Notes under the pieces: generated by a model | What the model saw: the letters and a program-made list of their open reading frames with translations, nothing else | What the model was told of the DNA's origin: nothing | Database searches by the model: none | Assembly (NCBI GenBank): GCA_002500745.1 | Contig: DLST01000012.1 | Coordinates: 248,001-312,000 of the forward strand | Source: Sphingobacterium sp. UBA7855 | GTDB lineage: Bacteria; Bacteroidota; Bacteroidia; Sphingobacteriales; Sphingobacteriaceae | Direction of reading: 5' to 3' | DNA length: 64,000 nucleotides | Program-made: the position numbers and the translations under genes | In this document: piece by piece, positions 1 to 9,004 of the stretch | Layout of the letters: each line of letters opens with the position of its first letter | Numbering within the stretch: position 1 is the first letter of the stretch

Positions 1-2
1 TA

Positions 3-368
3 TTTTATGCTAAAATGATCTGTTCCGACGGCAACAAGATTGTAGAGATTGACGCACGCACTTCTGATGCTGTTGCCCTTGCAATACGCTTTGAAGCGCC
101 CTTGTATGCCTACGAATTTATTATGTCCTCTGCAGGAATTATTATTGAAGGACATGATTTCGCATTTTTGGAAAATATGGACAAATCCAACAAAGTCCAG
201 GATCCAAGTGTTGTTGAGGTCGAAGAAAAAACACCTTCAAAATCCCCACACAATCCTTTCTCCTCATTGACAAATGAGCAATTGGAACAAGCACTTAATC
301 AGGCATTGACCGAAGAAAACTACGAACGGGCGGCGTTGATTAGGGATGAGATTTCCAAAAGGAAATAG
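3..368 (+). CDS. Bifunctional nuclease family protein, 5' end missing
   Basis: The reading frame is open from the window edge, so the N-terminus lies outside; about 121 residues remain. The visible part, with ARTSDAVALAIRF and EAPLYAYEFIM, matches the C-terminal half of the bifunctional nuclease (BFN/DUF151) domain. After a polar linker the last 35 residues (LTNEQLEQAL...YERAALIRDEI) form a UvrB/UvrC-type motif, a helical hairpin often found at the C-terminus of Bacteroidota BFN proteins. The biochemical role in bacteria is uncertain (DNase/RNase activity was reported for plant homologues). The stop is 43 bases before the symporter gene on the same strand, and no promoter box is obvious in the gap, so the two may be co-transcribed. 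The internal ATG at position 15 is not the true start. Confidence 0.85.
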   Translation, partial: FYAKMICSDGNKIVEIDARTSDAVALAIRFEAPLYAYEFIMSSAGIIIEGHDFAFLENMDKSNKVQDPSVVEVEEKTPSKSPHNPFSSLTNEQLEQALNQALTEENYERAALIRDEISKRK

Positions 369-411
369 TGCCTTTCATTAGAGCAAAACAAAATTTTAAA
401 TAACATCATTT

Positions 412-1764
412 ATGTCTATTAAATTAAGATTGACCATCATGAGCTTCTTTCAGTTCTTCGTCTGGGGAGCATGGTTGATTACAATAGCGAACTATTGGTT
501 TGGCACAAAGCAATGGGATGGTACGCAATTTGGAGCCATTTTTGCAACAATGGGAATCGCATCTCTATTTATGCCTACACTAATGGGAATCATTGCCGAT
601 CGGTGGATAAATGCAGAAAGATTATATTTTATTCTTCACTTATGTTATGCTGGTGTTTTATTCTATTTACCTCAGGTAAATGATCCAAACACCTTTTTTT
701 ATGCGATGCTTGCGGCGATGTGTTTTTATATGCCGACTTTGGCGCTATCGAATTCCATCGCTTATACTGCACTAAATGAAAACAACTATGATCTGGTCAA
801 AGCATTTCCCCCTATCCGGGTGTTTGGCACAATCGGTTTCATCGTCGCGATGTGGATCACCAATTTAACGGGTAGCAAAGCAACGGCCTTTCAATTTTAT
901 ATCGCCGGAACTGCAGCCTTAGCTTTAAGTCTCTACGCGTTTACGTTACCAAAATGTCCTCCGAAAAAATTACAACAGGAAAATGCTTCTTGGACACAGC
1001 TATTGGGCTTAGAAGCGTTTAAACTTTTTGGAAATTATAAAATGGCTTTATTTTTTATTTTTTCCATGTTCTTAGGCGCAGCACTCCAGTTGACCAACGC
1101 CTACGGCGACGTATTTTTGGATGAATTTAAATTCTACCCCAAATTTGCAGAATCTTTCGTCGTGAAATATTCGACGATCATTATGTCAATTTCACAAATA
1201 TCCGAAACGCTCTTTATTCTTGCTATTCCATTCTTCCTGAAAAGATTTGGTATAAAAAAGGTGATGCTGATTTCGATGTTAGCTTGGGTTTTACGTTTTG
1301 GATTGTTCTCCTTTGGTGACCCTGCTGGCGGGCTTTGGATGATTGTATTATCCTGCATCGTATATGGCATGGCCTTTGATTTTTTTAATATTTCAGGCTC
1401 ACTGTTTGTCGAAACCTCCACAACCTCCAGTATACGCAGTTCTGCCCAAGGTTTGTTTATGATGATGACAAATGGCTTTGGCGCCGTGGTAGGCAGTTTT
1501 GCTTCTGGGTGGATCATTGATCAATACTTTACCAAAAGTTTTCAGCATAGCAAAGATTTAGCCCAATACCTGGACACAACAGTGGATAACACTCACTTTC
1601 TGCACTTCTTAAAGGAAAGAAACATTTCGATCTTACCTGACGGTGTTTTAAGCGGCAATCTTATGCTAAAAGACTGGCATGATATCTGGCTTGCATTTGC
1701 GCTCTACACGTTTGTTATCGCAATTCTTTTTGCTTTATTCTTTAGACATAAACACGAGCGTTAA
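412..1764 (+). CDS. Nucleoside:H+ symporter family MFS transporter
   Basis: This 450-residue inner-membrane protein has about 12 hydrophobic segments. Its N-terminus (RLTIMSFFQFFVWGAWLIT) and the ALSNSIAYTAL segment are typical of the nucleoside:H+ symporter branch of the major facilitator superfamily (NupG/XapB-like). It should import nucleosides using the proton gradient. The length is close to the family norm of 410-450. It follows the BFN gene by 43 bases and ends in a strong hairpin terminator. The family assignment is solid; the substrate is inferred, since some Bacteroidota relatives move other ribosides or sugars. Confidence 0.85.
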   Translation: MSIKLRLTIMSFFQFFVWGAWLITIANYWFGTKQWDGTQFGAIFATMGIASLFMPTLMGIIADRWINAERLYFILHLCYAGVLFYLPQVNDPNTFFYAMLAAMCFYMPTLALSNSIAYTALNENNYDLVKAFPPIRVFGTIGFIVAMWITNLTGSKATAFQFYIAGTAALALSLYAFTLPKCPPKKLQQENASWTQLLGLEAFKLFGNYKMALFFIFSMFLGAALQLTNAYGDVFLDEFKFYPKFAESFVVKYSTIIMSISQISETLFILAIPFFLKRFGIKKVMLISMLAWVLRFGLFSFGDPAGGLWMIVLSCIVYGMAFDFFNISGSLFVETSTTSSIRSSAQGLFMMMTNGFGAVVGSFASGWIIDQYFTKSFQHSKDLAQYLDTTVDNTHFLHFLKERNISILPDGVLSGNLMLKDWHDIWLAFALYTFVIAILFALFFRHKHER

Positions 1765-1780
1765 CCGCTAAGCTTAAAAT

Positions 1781-1811
1781 AAAAAAAGCCGCAATTAGCG
1801 GCTATTTTTTT
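1781..1811 (+). terminator. Rho-independent terminator after the symporter gene
   Basis: A perfect 6-bp stem AGCCGC/GCGGCT (1787-1792 with 1798-1803) has a 5-base loop. An A-run precedes it and a T-rich run follows, so it could work in both directions. Confidence 0.85.
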
Positions 1812-2118
1812 ATTTTAAAAAGACAAATCGTATGATTGGATCTTACTTTATTGCTATAGCTGTTTTTTAACAACATCAGCAGTCAGTTATAACACAATGT
1901 AAGCGAATGTTACGGTGAAGGGGTTAAAAATAGCGAAAGGTAATCTGGGGAGATTACCTTCACTTTAAAAACAAACTAAATTTTCAGACGTGTTTCACAA
2001 CAGATCTACACATTAACCCTAACTCTTTATGAATCAAAAATTACTCTATACAAATATAGGAGACATATGTTAAGTGTATCTTAAGCTATCTTTAAGCTTA
2101 AAACAACGCTAAAATGTT
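1812..2118. other. Non-coding stretch between convergent genes
   Basis: Apart from the hairpin at 1937-1960 I see no coding potential, tRNA or repeat here. It separates the converging symporter and phosphoesterase genes. Confidence 0.6.
1937..1960 (-). terminator. Hairpin downstream of the metallophosphoesterase gene
   Basis: A perfect 10-bp stem AAGGTAATCT/AGATTACCTT has a 4-base loop. Read on the minus strand it is followed by a T-rich stretch (TTTCGCTATTTTT), so it probably ends transcription of the phosphoesterase gene whose stop lies at 2119. The separation of about 160 bases is longer than usual, which lowers confidence. Confidence 0.5.
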
Positions 2119-3678
2119 TTATCTTACCTCTATAGTTTTCGTTGCAACATGCGTTCTATTGAAAAGATCGATCGCCTCAACCTCAATATGATATTTGCCT
2201 GCTTTAAGTTTTGGCAGATTAGCGACCCACAAATGACTGGATTTTTCAGGATTGGAAGGTCTACGAGTGTTCTTCAATTCAGTTGCTGTATCATATTTAG
2301 CCAACGAATTTAGAAATGCTGGATCGTTTTCATTTACAAAGTCCATTTCTTTCCATTCCCCCTGATTGATTCTATACCTGACCTTGTCGCCCTCCTTTCC
2401 TATAAAGAAATTAGCGTATATCGGATATCTTTTGCTGTACTTTTCCGGAATAACCGAAGCACCATATAAGTCAATCTGATACGTTGCCGGCTTATCGACA
2501 ACCTTGTAATCGAAACTGTATTGATTATCTTGAATTTTCAAAATAGCATATCCTTTTGGTGTACCATCCCGCATTGTAGAAACAGGAATTCCTTTTTCAT
2601 TCAACTCGCCAGAGTACCAATCACCCGATGTCGTGCCTACGTTATACTCGTGATGCGGCTTCTCTTGTTTCCATCCGTCTTTTTGCCCATAGAAATACTG
2701 CCGCTGAAAGTGTGTATGTGCCGATAAAGACAATGTATGCTTAAATGGAGCGAGCATATCAAAAAGACGTTGTCTATCTTCGTTACGAAAAACATCTGAG
2801 TTTTGATGGTATAAAGGAATATGGAACGCCAGCACAATTAATTTATCTTTAGCAACGTTTTTTAAGTCATTTTCCACAAACTCTAGCTGATCTTTACGAA
2901 ATCCACCTAAATAACCTTTTCCTGTGCGTGGATTCGGATAAATAATATTGTCTAGGATAATAAAATGCGCATTCCCATAGTTGAATGCATAATTGTTGGG
3001 ACCAAACGTTTTCTCGAATGATTCATCGGAGAGGCTATCTACTTTGGCATCATAGTTCATATCATGGTTTCCCATAACATTATACCAAGGCAATCCCATG
3101 GTAGAAATCACCGATTTATATTTTGGCTGTAGGGAAAGATCGTCGCCCACTAAATCGCCTAAGCTGATGCCAAATTTTGCAATTGTCTTATCCGAAATTC
3201 CGTTGATCACCCCGTTTTTGAAATAGGACAGTTCTTCCTCCGTGTAAGCCTGTGGATCACCGAAAACAAAAGCTGAAAAGTTTGGATCCTCTTCTTGCTG
3301 ATACAAAGCAAAATTTACCGCAGCAGGGATTTTCCCTGTGGCAGCTACGGCAGGGTATTTTGAAGCTGGACTGCCGTTCAATTTATGGATATAATAGAAT
3401 TTTGGATGATTATTTTCATCTAAAGGTACGGCATAACCTGCTGGTTTGACGACGAAAATGATATTGTCATTCCCAATGGGCAATTGATAATTACCATCTT
3501 TATCTGTGGTAGTTACCTCACGTCCGTTACTAACAGAAACAGACGCAATACCTTTCTCATTTTTATCTAATTTTCCGTTTTTGTTTACGTCCAAATAAAC
3601 CTTTCCTTTTGCAAAATCTTGTGCGTGCGTAGCATGTACGAATGCCCAGGAAATTGCTAATGCCAAAAATGTTTTCAT
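2119..3678 (-). CDS. Secreted calcineurin-like metallophosphoesterase
   Basis: The 519-residue protein starts with a signal peptide (about residues 1-19, cleavage after HATHA). Next comes a beta-sandwich N-domain (about 24-125), whose DVNKNGKLDKNEKG looks like an EF-hand-like calcium loop of the SdrD-B/MetallophosN type. The catalytic domain carries the calcineurin motifs: GD at 140-141, GD at 174-175, GNHD at 203-206, FHIPLYH, and a final H-T-H in SAHTHFQR. A C-terminal beta domain follows. This N/catalytic/C architecture is common in Bacteroidota periplasmic phosphoesterases. It should hydrolyse phosphomono- or diesters in the periplasm; the substrate is unknown. It appears monocistronic. 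Confidence 0.88.
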   Translation of the reverse strand: MKTFLALAISWAFVHATHAQDFAKGKVYLDVNKNGKLDKNEKGIASVSVSNGREVTTTDKDGNYQLPIGNDNIIFVVKPAGYAVPLDENNHPKFYYIHKLNGSPASKYPAVAATGKIPAAVNFALYQQEEDPNFSAFVFGDPQAYTEEELSYFKNGVINGISDKTIAKFGISLGDLVGDDLSLQPKYKSVISTMGLPWYNVMGNHDMNYDAKVDSLSDESFEKTFGPNNYAFNYGNAHFIILDNIIYPNPRTGKGYLGGFRKDQLEFVENDLKNVAKDKLIVLAFHIPLYHQNSDVFRNEDRQRLFDMLAPFKHTLSLSAHTHFQRQYFYGQKDGWKQEKPHHEYNVGTTSGDWYSGELNEKGIPVSTMRDGTPKGYAILKIQDNQYSFDYKVVDKPATYQIDLYGASVIPEKYSKRYPIYANFFIGKEGDKVRYRINQGEWKEMDFVNENDPAFLNSLAKYDTATELKNTRRPSNPEKSSHLWVANLPKLKAGKYHIEVEAIDLFNRTHVATKTIEVR

Positions 3679-3823
3679 ATGTTATTTTGTTTTGGCGCTA
3701 AAGTATTCCATTCAGGTTAAAGGAGTATAAAGAGAATATAAAGAATTCATCAAGAATCGAAGGGTATATCATGCAATCAACGTACTAATTAACACATATT
3801 TAATACTAAAGTAATAGGGATAT

Positions 3824-3854
3824 CATTCGTACTTTATACGTTTTCATACGAATG
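3824..3854. repeat. Inverted repeat CATTCGTA / TACGAATG
   Basis: Eight-base perfect arms (3824-3831 and 3847-3854) are separated by 15 bases and flanked by a run of seven Cs. It lies about 150 bases upstream of the phosphoesterase start and could be an operator or a hairpin. The function is unknown. Confidence 0.4.
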
Positions 3855-3970
3855 CCCCCCCTATTAGCTCCCTATAAAGTACCTGTTATATTAGGCTGTA
3901 TTAGTAGATTGACCTTTGTTCTTGCTTTGCAGTCTTTCATAAATGTTCCTAGAAAAAAGGAGTAGATACA

Positions 3971-4000
3971 AAAAAAGAGAAACCAATTGCTTAATTTCTC
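3971..4000 (-). terminator. Terminator after the small membrane-anchored protein gene
   Basis: On the minus strand GAGAAA pairs with TTTCTC, extended by two G:U and two A:U pairs around a GCAA (GNRA-type) loop, and is followed by seven Ts. It lies 26 bases past the stop at 4027. Confidence 0.8.
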
Positions 4001-4026
4001 CTTTTACCCTTAGGTCTATTTCTTAA

Positions 4027-4530
4027 TTACCTTGCCTGCGCGGTCGCCAACATGCGGTTGACTTCATCAATCATAGACTTTGCCGCGTCATGCATGCGCG
4101 GATTGCCTGCGAAATCGGCATCTAAAGTTACATGTTTGGATTTATCTTTGTAGTTGAACTCCAGATAAAAACGTGGAACCTTAGAATTTGTCGAATCCTG
4201 CTGCCATTCGGGACCTGTCATATCGGTATCCAAATTCCAAAAACCCAGCTCCATCGCTTTGCGATGTAAATATAATAAATCGTCTTTTGTAAATTTTACA
4301 GTATCGGTAATTAAAGAATCTTTTTTGTCTAAATATTTATAGATACGGGTTTTAGAATTGTACTCGTTGACCATGTGGTTTGGCTCGCCGTATTTGAATT
4401 CTATGGATTCAAAATCAGCAAAACGAAAAGGGGCATTTTTGATCATATTACTATAGTAATAAACACAATACATCAAAAACGGCACAATAATACAAAGGCC
4501 CAAAAAAATCTTCTTACTCTTTATTGTCAT
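4027..4530 (-). CDS. Hypothetical membrane-anchored protein
   Basis: This 167-residue protein has one N-terminal hydrophobic segment (about residues 8-26) after a basic start (MTIKSKK), then a soluble domain probably facing the periplasm. I do not recognise the family. The frame is open to an upstream ATG at 4596, but a consensus -7 box (TATTTTTG, 4546-4553) lies inside that extension, so the ATG at 4530 is chosen. The gene lies between a terminator and the NlpC/P60 gene on the same strand. The charged domain ends in a predicted helix (MHDAAKSMIDEVNRML). No catalytic motif is visible. Confidence 0.7.
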   Translation of the reverse strand: MTIKSKKIFLGLCIIVPFLMYCVYYYSNMIKNAPFRFADFESIEFKYGEPNHMVNEYNSKTRIYKYLDKKDSLITDTVKFTKDDLLYLHRKAMELGFWNLDTDMTGPEWQQDSTNSKVPRFYLEFNYKDKSKHVTLDADFAGNPRMHDAAKSMIDEVNRMLATAQAR

Positions 4531-4545
4531 TGCTATAAATTTTGA

Positions 4546-4553
4546 CAAAAATA
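4546..4553 (-). promoter_or_regulatory. -7 box of the small membrane protein gene
   Basis: TATTTTTG matches the Bacteroidota -7 consensus TAnnTTTG and would give a leader of about 10 bases before the ATG at 4530. No TTG sits at ideal -33 spacing. Confidence 0.6.
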
Positions 4554-4620
4554 AGGATTTATATAGGGTATAAAAGTTTATATCAAGATATGACATAAAA
4601 CCTACATGAGCTACTGCGAT

Positions 4621-5193
4621 CTAAATATTAGGAGAGCCTGCGTCAACAAAGGTCTTGGCATACCAGCTATCAGAAAGATCAGATATAATAACACCCTTGC
4701 GCGTTGATACATGTACAAACTTATTATTATGAAGGTATACACCAACATGATCTATCCCGCTACGCCCGAATGAAAAAAATACAAGATCCCCTTCTTGAAG
4801 TTTATCGACCTTTTTTCGCTTTACTACTCCTTCCATGTCACGAGAAGTGCGCGGTAAATTTCCTTTATAAACTTCCATGTAGAGCAGATTTACAAAGCCT
4901 GAACAATCCACACCGGATTTGCTCTGTCCGCCCATACGATGCGGTATGCCCATCCAGTCATCGATAAAAGAGTAAAGGTTTGGATTTAGCCTTTGAGGAC
5001 TCACGTTAAGCAAATTGGCATAACTGTCAAGCCGCGATCCCGAAAAGGACCTTCCTCGCGCTGAACTAGCATCTGTCAAAACACCACCCTTAGCAGGATA
5101 AGAATTAGCGATAAGTACCTTTTTCTTTGTTGAACAACTGCTCAAAAATAGAACTACACCCAAAAAGAAAACAAAATAAAATCTGACAATCAT
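4621..5193 (-). CDS. NlpC/P60 family peptidoglycan hydrolase, lipoprotein
   Basis: The 190-residue protein has a lipoprotein signal ending in LFLSSC (lipidated Cys20). A linker follows, then an NlpC/P60 domain (about 74-190). The catalytic Cys97 lies in DCSGF, the first His is H149 in DHVGVYL and the third polar residue is H161 in KFVHVST. Such proteins cut the D-Glu-DAP bond of peptidoglycan stem peptides, here probably from the inner face of the outer membrane. A longer frame reaches 5316, but the -7 box at 5220-5227 and the lipoprotein signal fix the start at 5193. Confidence 0.9.
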   Translation of the reverse strand: MIVRFYFVFFLGVVLFLSSCSTKKKVLIANSYPAKGGVLTDASSARGRSFSGSRLDSYANLLNVSPQRLNPNLYSFIDDWMGIPHRMGGQSKSGVDCSGFVNLLYMEVYKGNLPRTSRDMEGVVKRKKVDKLQEGDLVFFSFGRSGIDHVGVYLHNNKFVHVSTRKGVIISDLSDSWYAKTFVDAGSPNI

Positions 5194-5219
5194 GCTGTTC
5201 AATCTACGTTGTTGCCTAA

Positions 5220-5250
5220 CAAACTTAAGTAAATTGCTATTTATATGCAA
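5220..5250 (-). promoter_or_regulatory. Promoter of the NlpC/P60 gene
   Basis: On the minus strand a TTG (plus-strand CAA 5248-5250), 20 bases and then TAAGTTTG (5220-5227) match the -33/-7 pattern of the Bacteroidota primary sigma factor. The expected leader is about 20 bases. Confidence 0.75.
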
Positions 5251-5443
5251 CACATTTACCGTGTTGCTAAAACATTTTACAGTAAGAACCCCTTTTATCC
5301 ATCCATCGAAAACCATTCATTATTGGTGACATAATTTTCACCAATGAGGTCTCAGCTACAGCTATTCCAATGCGATATCCCAGTCGAAAGATTCCTTTTC
5401 TCGATAAGGATGTCAGAGCAGGAAAAGAATTGTTCAGAAATCG

Positions 5444-5451
5444 TAACTTTG
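5444..5451 (+). promoter_or_regulatory. -7 box of the EamA transporter gene
   Basis: TAACTTTG matches TAnnTTTG and lies 20 bases upstream of the ATG at 5471. Confidence 0.6.
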
Positions 5452-5470
5452 ACGCCTAATTTATTTGACA

Positions 5471-6367
5471 ATGGAAAAATTAAAAGGTGCATTGGCTGTC
5501 TTTTTAGGTGCAAGTAGTTTCGGAATACTATCAACATTTGTAAAAAAAGCTTACGGTAAAGGACTGACTTTAGGCGAAGTAACGGGAATCCAGGTATTGT
5601 TTGGCATGCTTATACTGTGGCTTATATATATTGTCATCAAACTCTTTTCGGCAAAGTCATTTCACGCTTCAAGCAAAAAATCTTCCTGGGTTAAGATATT
5701 GATCAGCGGTACATCTACCGGTTTGGTGAGTGTTCTCTATTATAAATGTGTTCAGCTCGTTCCCGCTTCATTAGCCATAGTCTTGCTAATGCAGTATATC
5801 TGGATCGGCGTGCTCATTGAGTTTATCTTTTTTAAGACAAAACCTTCAAAAAACAATTTGATCGGTATTGGAATTGTACTTGTTGCAACCTTATTAGCAA
5901 CGGGGCTCATTGAAAAAGGATTACAACAACTCAATTTAACGGGTGTGTTATTCGGTCTTTTGGCGGCGACTGCCTATTCGGTGTTCATGATTGTAAATGG
6001 GCGTGTAGGCAATGACTACCACCCCATTCAAAAAAGTGCTATTATGGTAACAGGTTCTTGTATCCTGATTTTCACTTTATTTCCACCGTCTTATTTATTT
6101 AATGGTCAATTTGATGATAATTTTTTCTATTTTGGATTGATACTTTCTTTATTTGGCACGGTCATTCCGCCTTTATTGTTTGCCTATGGTTTGCCCAAAA
6201 CTGGATTCTCCTTAGGAGGAATATTGAGTTCGGCCGAACTGCCTGTAGCCACCTGTATGTCATTTTTCATACTTCATGAAAGTGTATCGACTGTTCAATG
6301 GATTGGTGTGCTTTTGATCTTGGGTACCGTCATTTGGTTAAATGCAGCAAAGAGCAGTACACATTAG
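5471..6367 (+). CDS. EamA/DMT superfamily transporter
   Basis: This 298-residue protein has about ten hydrophobic segments arranged as two five-helix EamA repeats, the usual drug/metabolite transporter architecture and length. The start (MEKLKGALAVFLGASSFGIL) and the final repeat (LPVATCMSFFILHESV...LLILGTVIWLNA) are typical. It probably exports a small metabolite across the inner membrane; the substrate cannot be read from the sequence. The ATG at 5471 is chosen over a TTG at 5465. The gene is monocistronic and converges with mtaB through a shared terminator. Confidence 0.85.
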   Translation: MEKLKGALAVFLGASSFGILSTFVKKAYGKGLTLGEVTGIQVLFGMLILWLIYIVIKLFSAKSFHASSKKSSWVKILISGTSTGLVSVLYYKCVQLVPASLAIVLLMQYIWIGVLIEFIFFKTKPSKNNLIGIGIVLVATLLATGLIEKGLQQLNLTGVLFGLLAATAYSVFMIVNGRVGNDYHPIQKSAIMVTGSCILIFTLFPPSYLFNGQFDDNFFYFGLILSLFGTVIPPLLFAYGLPKTGFSLGGILSSAELPVATCMSFFILHESVSTVQWIGVLLILGTVIWLNAAKSSTH

Positions 6368-6515
6368 GGGTACCAATCACCTTTCGATCAGATAGCTGCA
6401 CTCAATTTGAGGATATCTATCCGAATACAGCAATCAAAACTTCGTGATGTCGTACACGCCAACAGCGACAAAAGCGAATAAAAGTCCTTTCTGGGCAATA
6501 AAAGCAGACAACTTT

Positions 6516-6561
6516 CATACAAAAAAGGCAATCTTATTAGAGAAGATTGCCTTTTTGTATG
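6516..6561. terminator. Long bidirectional terminator between the EamA gene and mtaB
   Basis: Arms at 6516-6535 and 6543-6561 (core AAGGCAATCTT / AAGATTGCC flanked by A and T runs) form a nearly 20-bp stem with one bulged A and a 7-base loop. It lies between convergent genes and serves both. Confidence 0.9.
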
Positions 6562-6579
6562 TTATAAATCTTTATTGAA

Positions 6580-7902
6580 CTAATGTGCCAATGTCTCTGG
6601 AATTTCTTCCACCTCGACTTCACAGGAGTCCGTTACTTCCATAAATTTAACCGGCACAACCTCATTTACCAATAAGGGATCGTACAAAGTCCGCACTTTA
6701 ACATAATTTTTAGAGAAACCATGCATGTAACCGTCTTTCTCATCAGCCTCAAACAATACGTCTCCGATTTCTCCTAATTGCGATTCATAGAAAGCACGAC
6801 GCTTCTTCTCAGAAAGGATATGCAGCATTTTGCTGCGATCGCTACGTTGCATTCCCGGTACTGCTCCATCCATTTGCGCGGCAATCGTATTTTCTCTTTC
6901 TGAATAGGTAAAGACATGCAGATAAGAGATGTTCATATCATTCAGGAAATTGTAGGTATCGATAAAATCTTCACGTGTTTCTCCTGGAAATCCAACAATG
7001 ACGTCAACACCGATGCAACAATTAGGCATTAAAGACTTGATATATGCCACACGCTCTGTGTAAAGCTCTCTTTTGTACCTTCTGCGCATTAAACTTAGAA
7101 TTTTATTGCTTCCAGACTGTAAAGGCATATGGAAATGTGGAACAAAACGTTTTGATTTTGCCACAAACTCAATAATATCATTGGAAAGCAGATTGGGTTC
7201 TATCGAAGAAATCCGAATCCTGTCGATACCTTCGACTTCATCCAAAGCCTTTACCAAATCCAAGAATCGGTCTTCACGTTTACCATCACGAATACCAAAA
7301 TCACCAATATTAACTCCTGTTAACACGATTTCCTTTACACCTGAAGCTGCAATTTCTTCCGCTTGACGCACAATATCTTCGATCTTACCGGAGCGGCTTC
7401 CGCCACGCGCTAGAGGGATTGTACAAAACGTGCACGAGTAATCACATCCATCCTGTACTTTTAGGAAAGTACGCGTACGATCACCAATTGAATAAGCAGA
7501 TACAAATTGATTGGTCTCATCGATCGGACCATTATAAACGATTGTCTTTTCCTGTTTGGTCAAATCATTGATATGCTCAATAATATTAAACTTTTCTGCA
7601 GCACCCAAAACCATATCTACACCAGGAATCTCGGCGATTTCTTTTGGTTTTAGCTGCGCATAACAACCAACAATCGTAATATAAGCATTGGGAGAGTGCT
7701 TTAAAGCTTCCTTAACCACTTTTCTACACTTCTTGTCAGCATTATCCGTTACCGAACATGTATTGATTACATAAACGTCCGCACGGCTATTGAACGCTGT
7801 GGTATCATAGCCCGCTTCTTTAAATAAACGACCAATGGACGATGTCTCCGAATAATTCAGTTTACATCCAAGTGTATAAAAAGCTACTTTTTTATTCTCC
7901 AT
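6580..7902 (-). CDS. mtaB: tRNA t6A37 methylthiotransferase MtaB
   Basis: The 440-residue radical-SAM enzyme converts t6A at position 37 of ANN-decoding tRNAs to ms2t6A. The N-terminal MTTase domain starts KKVAFYTLGCKLNYSET and holds three cluster cysteines (in GCK, NTCSVT and VGCYA). The radical-SAM triad C-x3-C-x2-C is in GCDYSCTFC. A TRAM-like RNA-binding domain ends the protein. GCKLN and the length point to the MtaB/YqeV branch rather than MiaB or RimO. The ATG at 7902 is preferred because the -7 box (7912-7919) overlaps the alternative TTG at 7914. The t6A-forming partners TsaB and TsaD are also in this window. Confidence 0.92.
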   Translation of the reverse strand: MENKKVAFYTLGCKLNYSETSSIGRLFKEAGYDTTAFNSRADVYVINTCSVTDNADKKCRKVVKEALKHSPNAYITIVGCYAQLKPKEIAEIPGVDMVLGAAEKFNIIEHINDLTKQEKTIVYNGPIDETNQFVSAYSIGDRTRTFLKVQDGCDYSCTFCTIPLARGGSRSGKIEDIVRQAEEIAASGVKEIVLTGVNIGDFGIRDGKREDRFLDLVKALDEVEGIDRIRISSIEPNLLSNDIIEFVAKSKRFVPHFHMPLQSGSNKILSLMRRRYKRELYTERVAYIKSLMPNCCIGVDVIVGFPGETREDFIDTYNFLNDMNISYLHVFTYSERENTIAAQMDGAVPGMQRSDRSKMLHILSEKKRRAFYESQLGEIGDVLFEADEKDGYMHGFSKNYVKVRTLYDPLLVNEVVPVKFMEVTDSCEVEVEEIPETLAH

Positions 7903-7911
7903 AATATTTTG

Positions 7912-7919
7912 CAAAATTA
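7912..7919 (-). promoter_or_regulatory. -7 box of mtaB
   Basis: TAATTTTG on the minus strand lies only 9 bases from the ATG at 7902, so the mRNA would be nearly leaderless. Confidence 0.6.
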
Positions 7920-8169
7920 CATTTTTTTTCAGTAACCACTCTTATCATTTTAAGTTTTGACTTTCTCGTTATAAGGATTTTCCTTAGTTTTGACTATCTT
8001 GAATGCTGAATGCACAGGCGGCTTATTATAGTCAAACGAAATTAGTCAGGACCTTGATGTATTCAGGTATTCCCCGATCGAGAATCAGACCCATAAAGTA
8101 GTGCTATACATTCTCATAGAGTTCGATAATAGCATTGATATTTGACATTTAAAAATTACTTTTTTACAG

Positions 8170-8991
8170 ATGAAACAATATTTAGATTTACTCAGACATG
8201 TATATACAGATGGTGTTGTAAAGACAGATCGTACAGGCACAGGCACCAAAAGTGTCTTTGGATATCAGATGCGTTTCAACCTCCAGGAAGGTTTTCCTTT
8301 GGTAACAACAAAGAAATTACACCTGCGATCCATTATACATGAGTTAATCTGGTTCCTAAAAGGCGAAACCAATATTCAGTATCTCAAAGAAAATGGCGTA
8401 AGTATTTGGGACGAATGGGCTGACGAACAAGGAAATTTGGGCCCTGTGTACGGATCGCAATGGCGGTCTTGGCCGACGCCCGACGGCCGTCATATTGATC
8501 AAATTGCACAAGTAATTAATCAGCTTAAAAGTTCGCCGGATTCCCGTCGTATTATTGTATCGGCATGGAATGTTGCTGAAATAGAACATATGGCATTACC
8601 GCCTTGTCATGCTTTTTTCCAATTTTATGTCGCTCCAGCGCAACCCGAAAAAGGAATTTTAAAGCCACAATTGTCCTGTCAACTCTATCAGCGTAGTGCG
8701 GATATATTTTTGGGTGTACCTTTTAACATTGCATCTTACGCACTTTTAACCATGATGGTTGCCCAAGTGTGTGATATGGAAGCGGCTGAATTTATTCATA
8801 CCCTAGGTGATGCGCATATTTATAGTAATCACTTTGAACAAACCGAACTTCAATTGAGCAGAGAACCTAAAGCGCTACCACAGATGAGCATTAACCCCGA
8901 TGTAAAAGATATTTTTGATTTCAAATTTGAAGATTTTGAATTATTGAACTACGAATCACATCCTCATATCAAAGCTCCGGTTGCTGTTTAA
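8170..8991 (+). CDS. thyA: Thymidylate synthase
   Basis: The 273-residue enzyme methylates dUMP to dTMP using methylene-tetrahydrofolate. Clear hallmarks are [12 protein letters not shown] (phosphate loop), [18 protein letters not shown] with the catalytic Cys, [14 protein letters not shown] and NIASYALL. It is about 9 residues longer than the 264-residue norm because of an insert ([11 protein letters not shown] region) after FQFYVA. The folate product dihydrofolate is recycled by DHFR encoded just downstream. A weak -7-like GATATTTG lies upstream but does not fit the consensus exactly. Confidence 0.97.
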   Translation: MKQYLDLLRHVYTDGVVKTDRTGTGTKSVFGYQMRFNLQEGFPLVTTKKLHLRSIIHELIWFLKGETNIQYLKENGVSIWDEWADEQGNLGPVYGSQWRSWPTPDGRHIDQIAQVINQLKSSPDSRRIIVSAWNVAEIEHMALPPCHAFFQFYVAPAQPEKGILKPQLSCQLYQRSADIFLGVPFNIASYALLTMMVAQVCDMEAAEFIHTLGDAHIYSNHFEQTELQLSREPKALPQMSINPDVKDIFDFKFEDFELLNYESHPHIKAPVAV

Positions 8992-9004
8992 TTATGATGG
9001 CACC

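Larger units (their letters stand above)
3679..4026. other. Non-coding stretch upstream of the phosphoesterase gene
   Basis: It holds an inverted repeat at 3824-3854 and the terminator of the next minus-strand gene at 3971-4000. No exact TAnnTTTG box was found for the phosphoesterase and no open frame of note. Confidence 0.55.

Noticed and set aside
1134..1517. Long antisense frames opposite real genes (also at 13218-13700 and 24668-25042)
   Set aside because: They lie fully inside well-supported genes on the other strand and show no family motifs or start signals.
2870..2878. TTTTCCACA in the phosphoesterase gene (also 44566-44574 and 52939-52947)
   Set aside because: Only the 9-base core matches and it is inside coding sequence; the AAG-extended 12-mer is missing, so these are probably chance.
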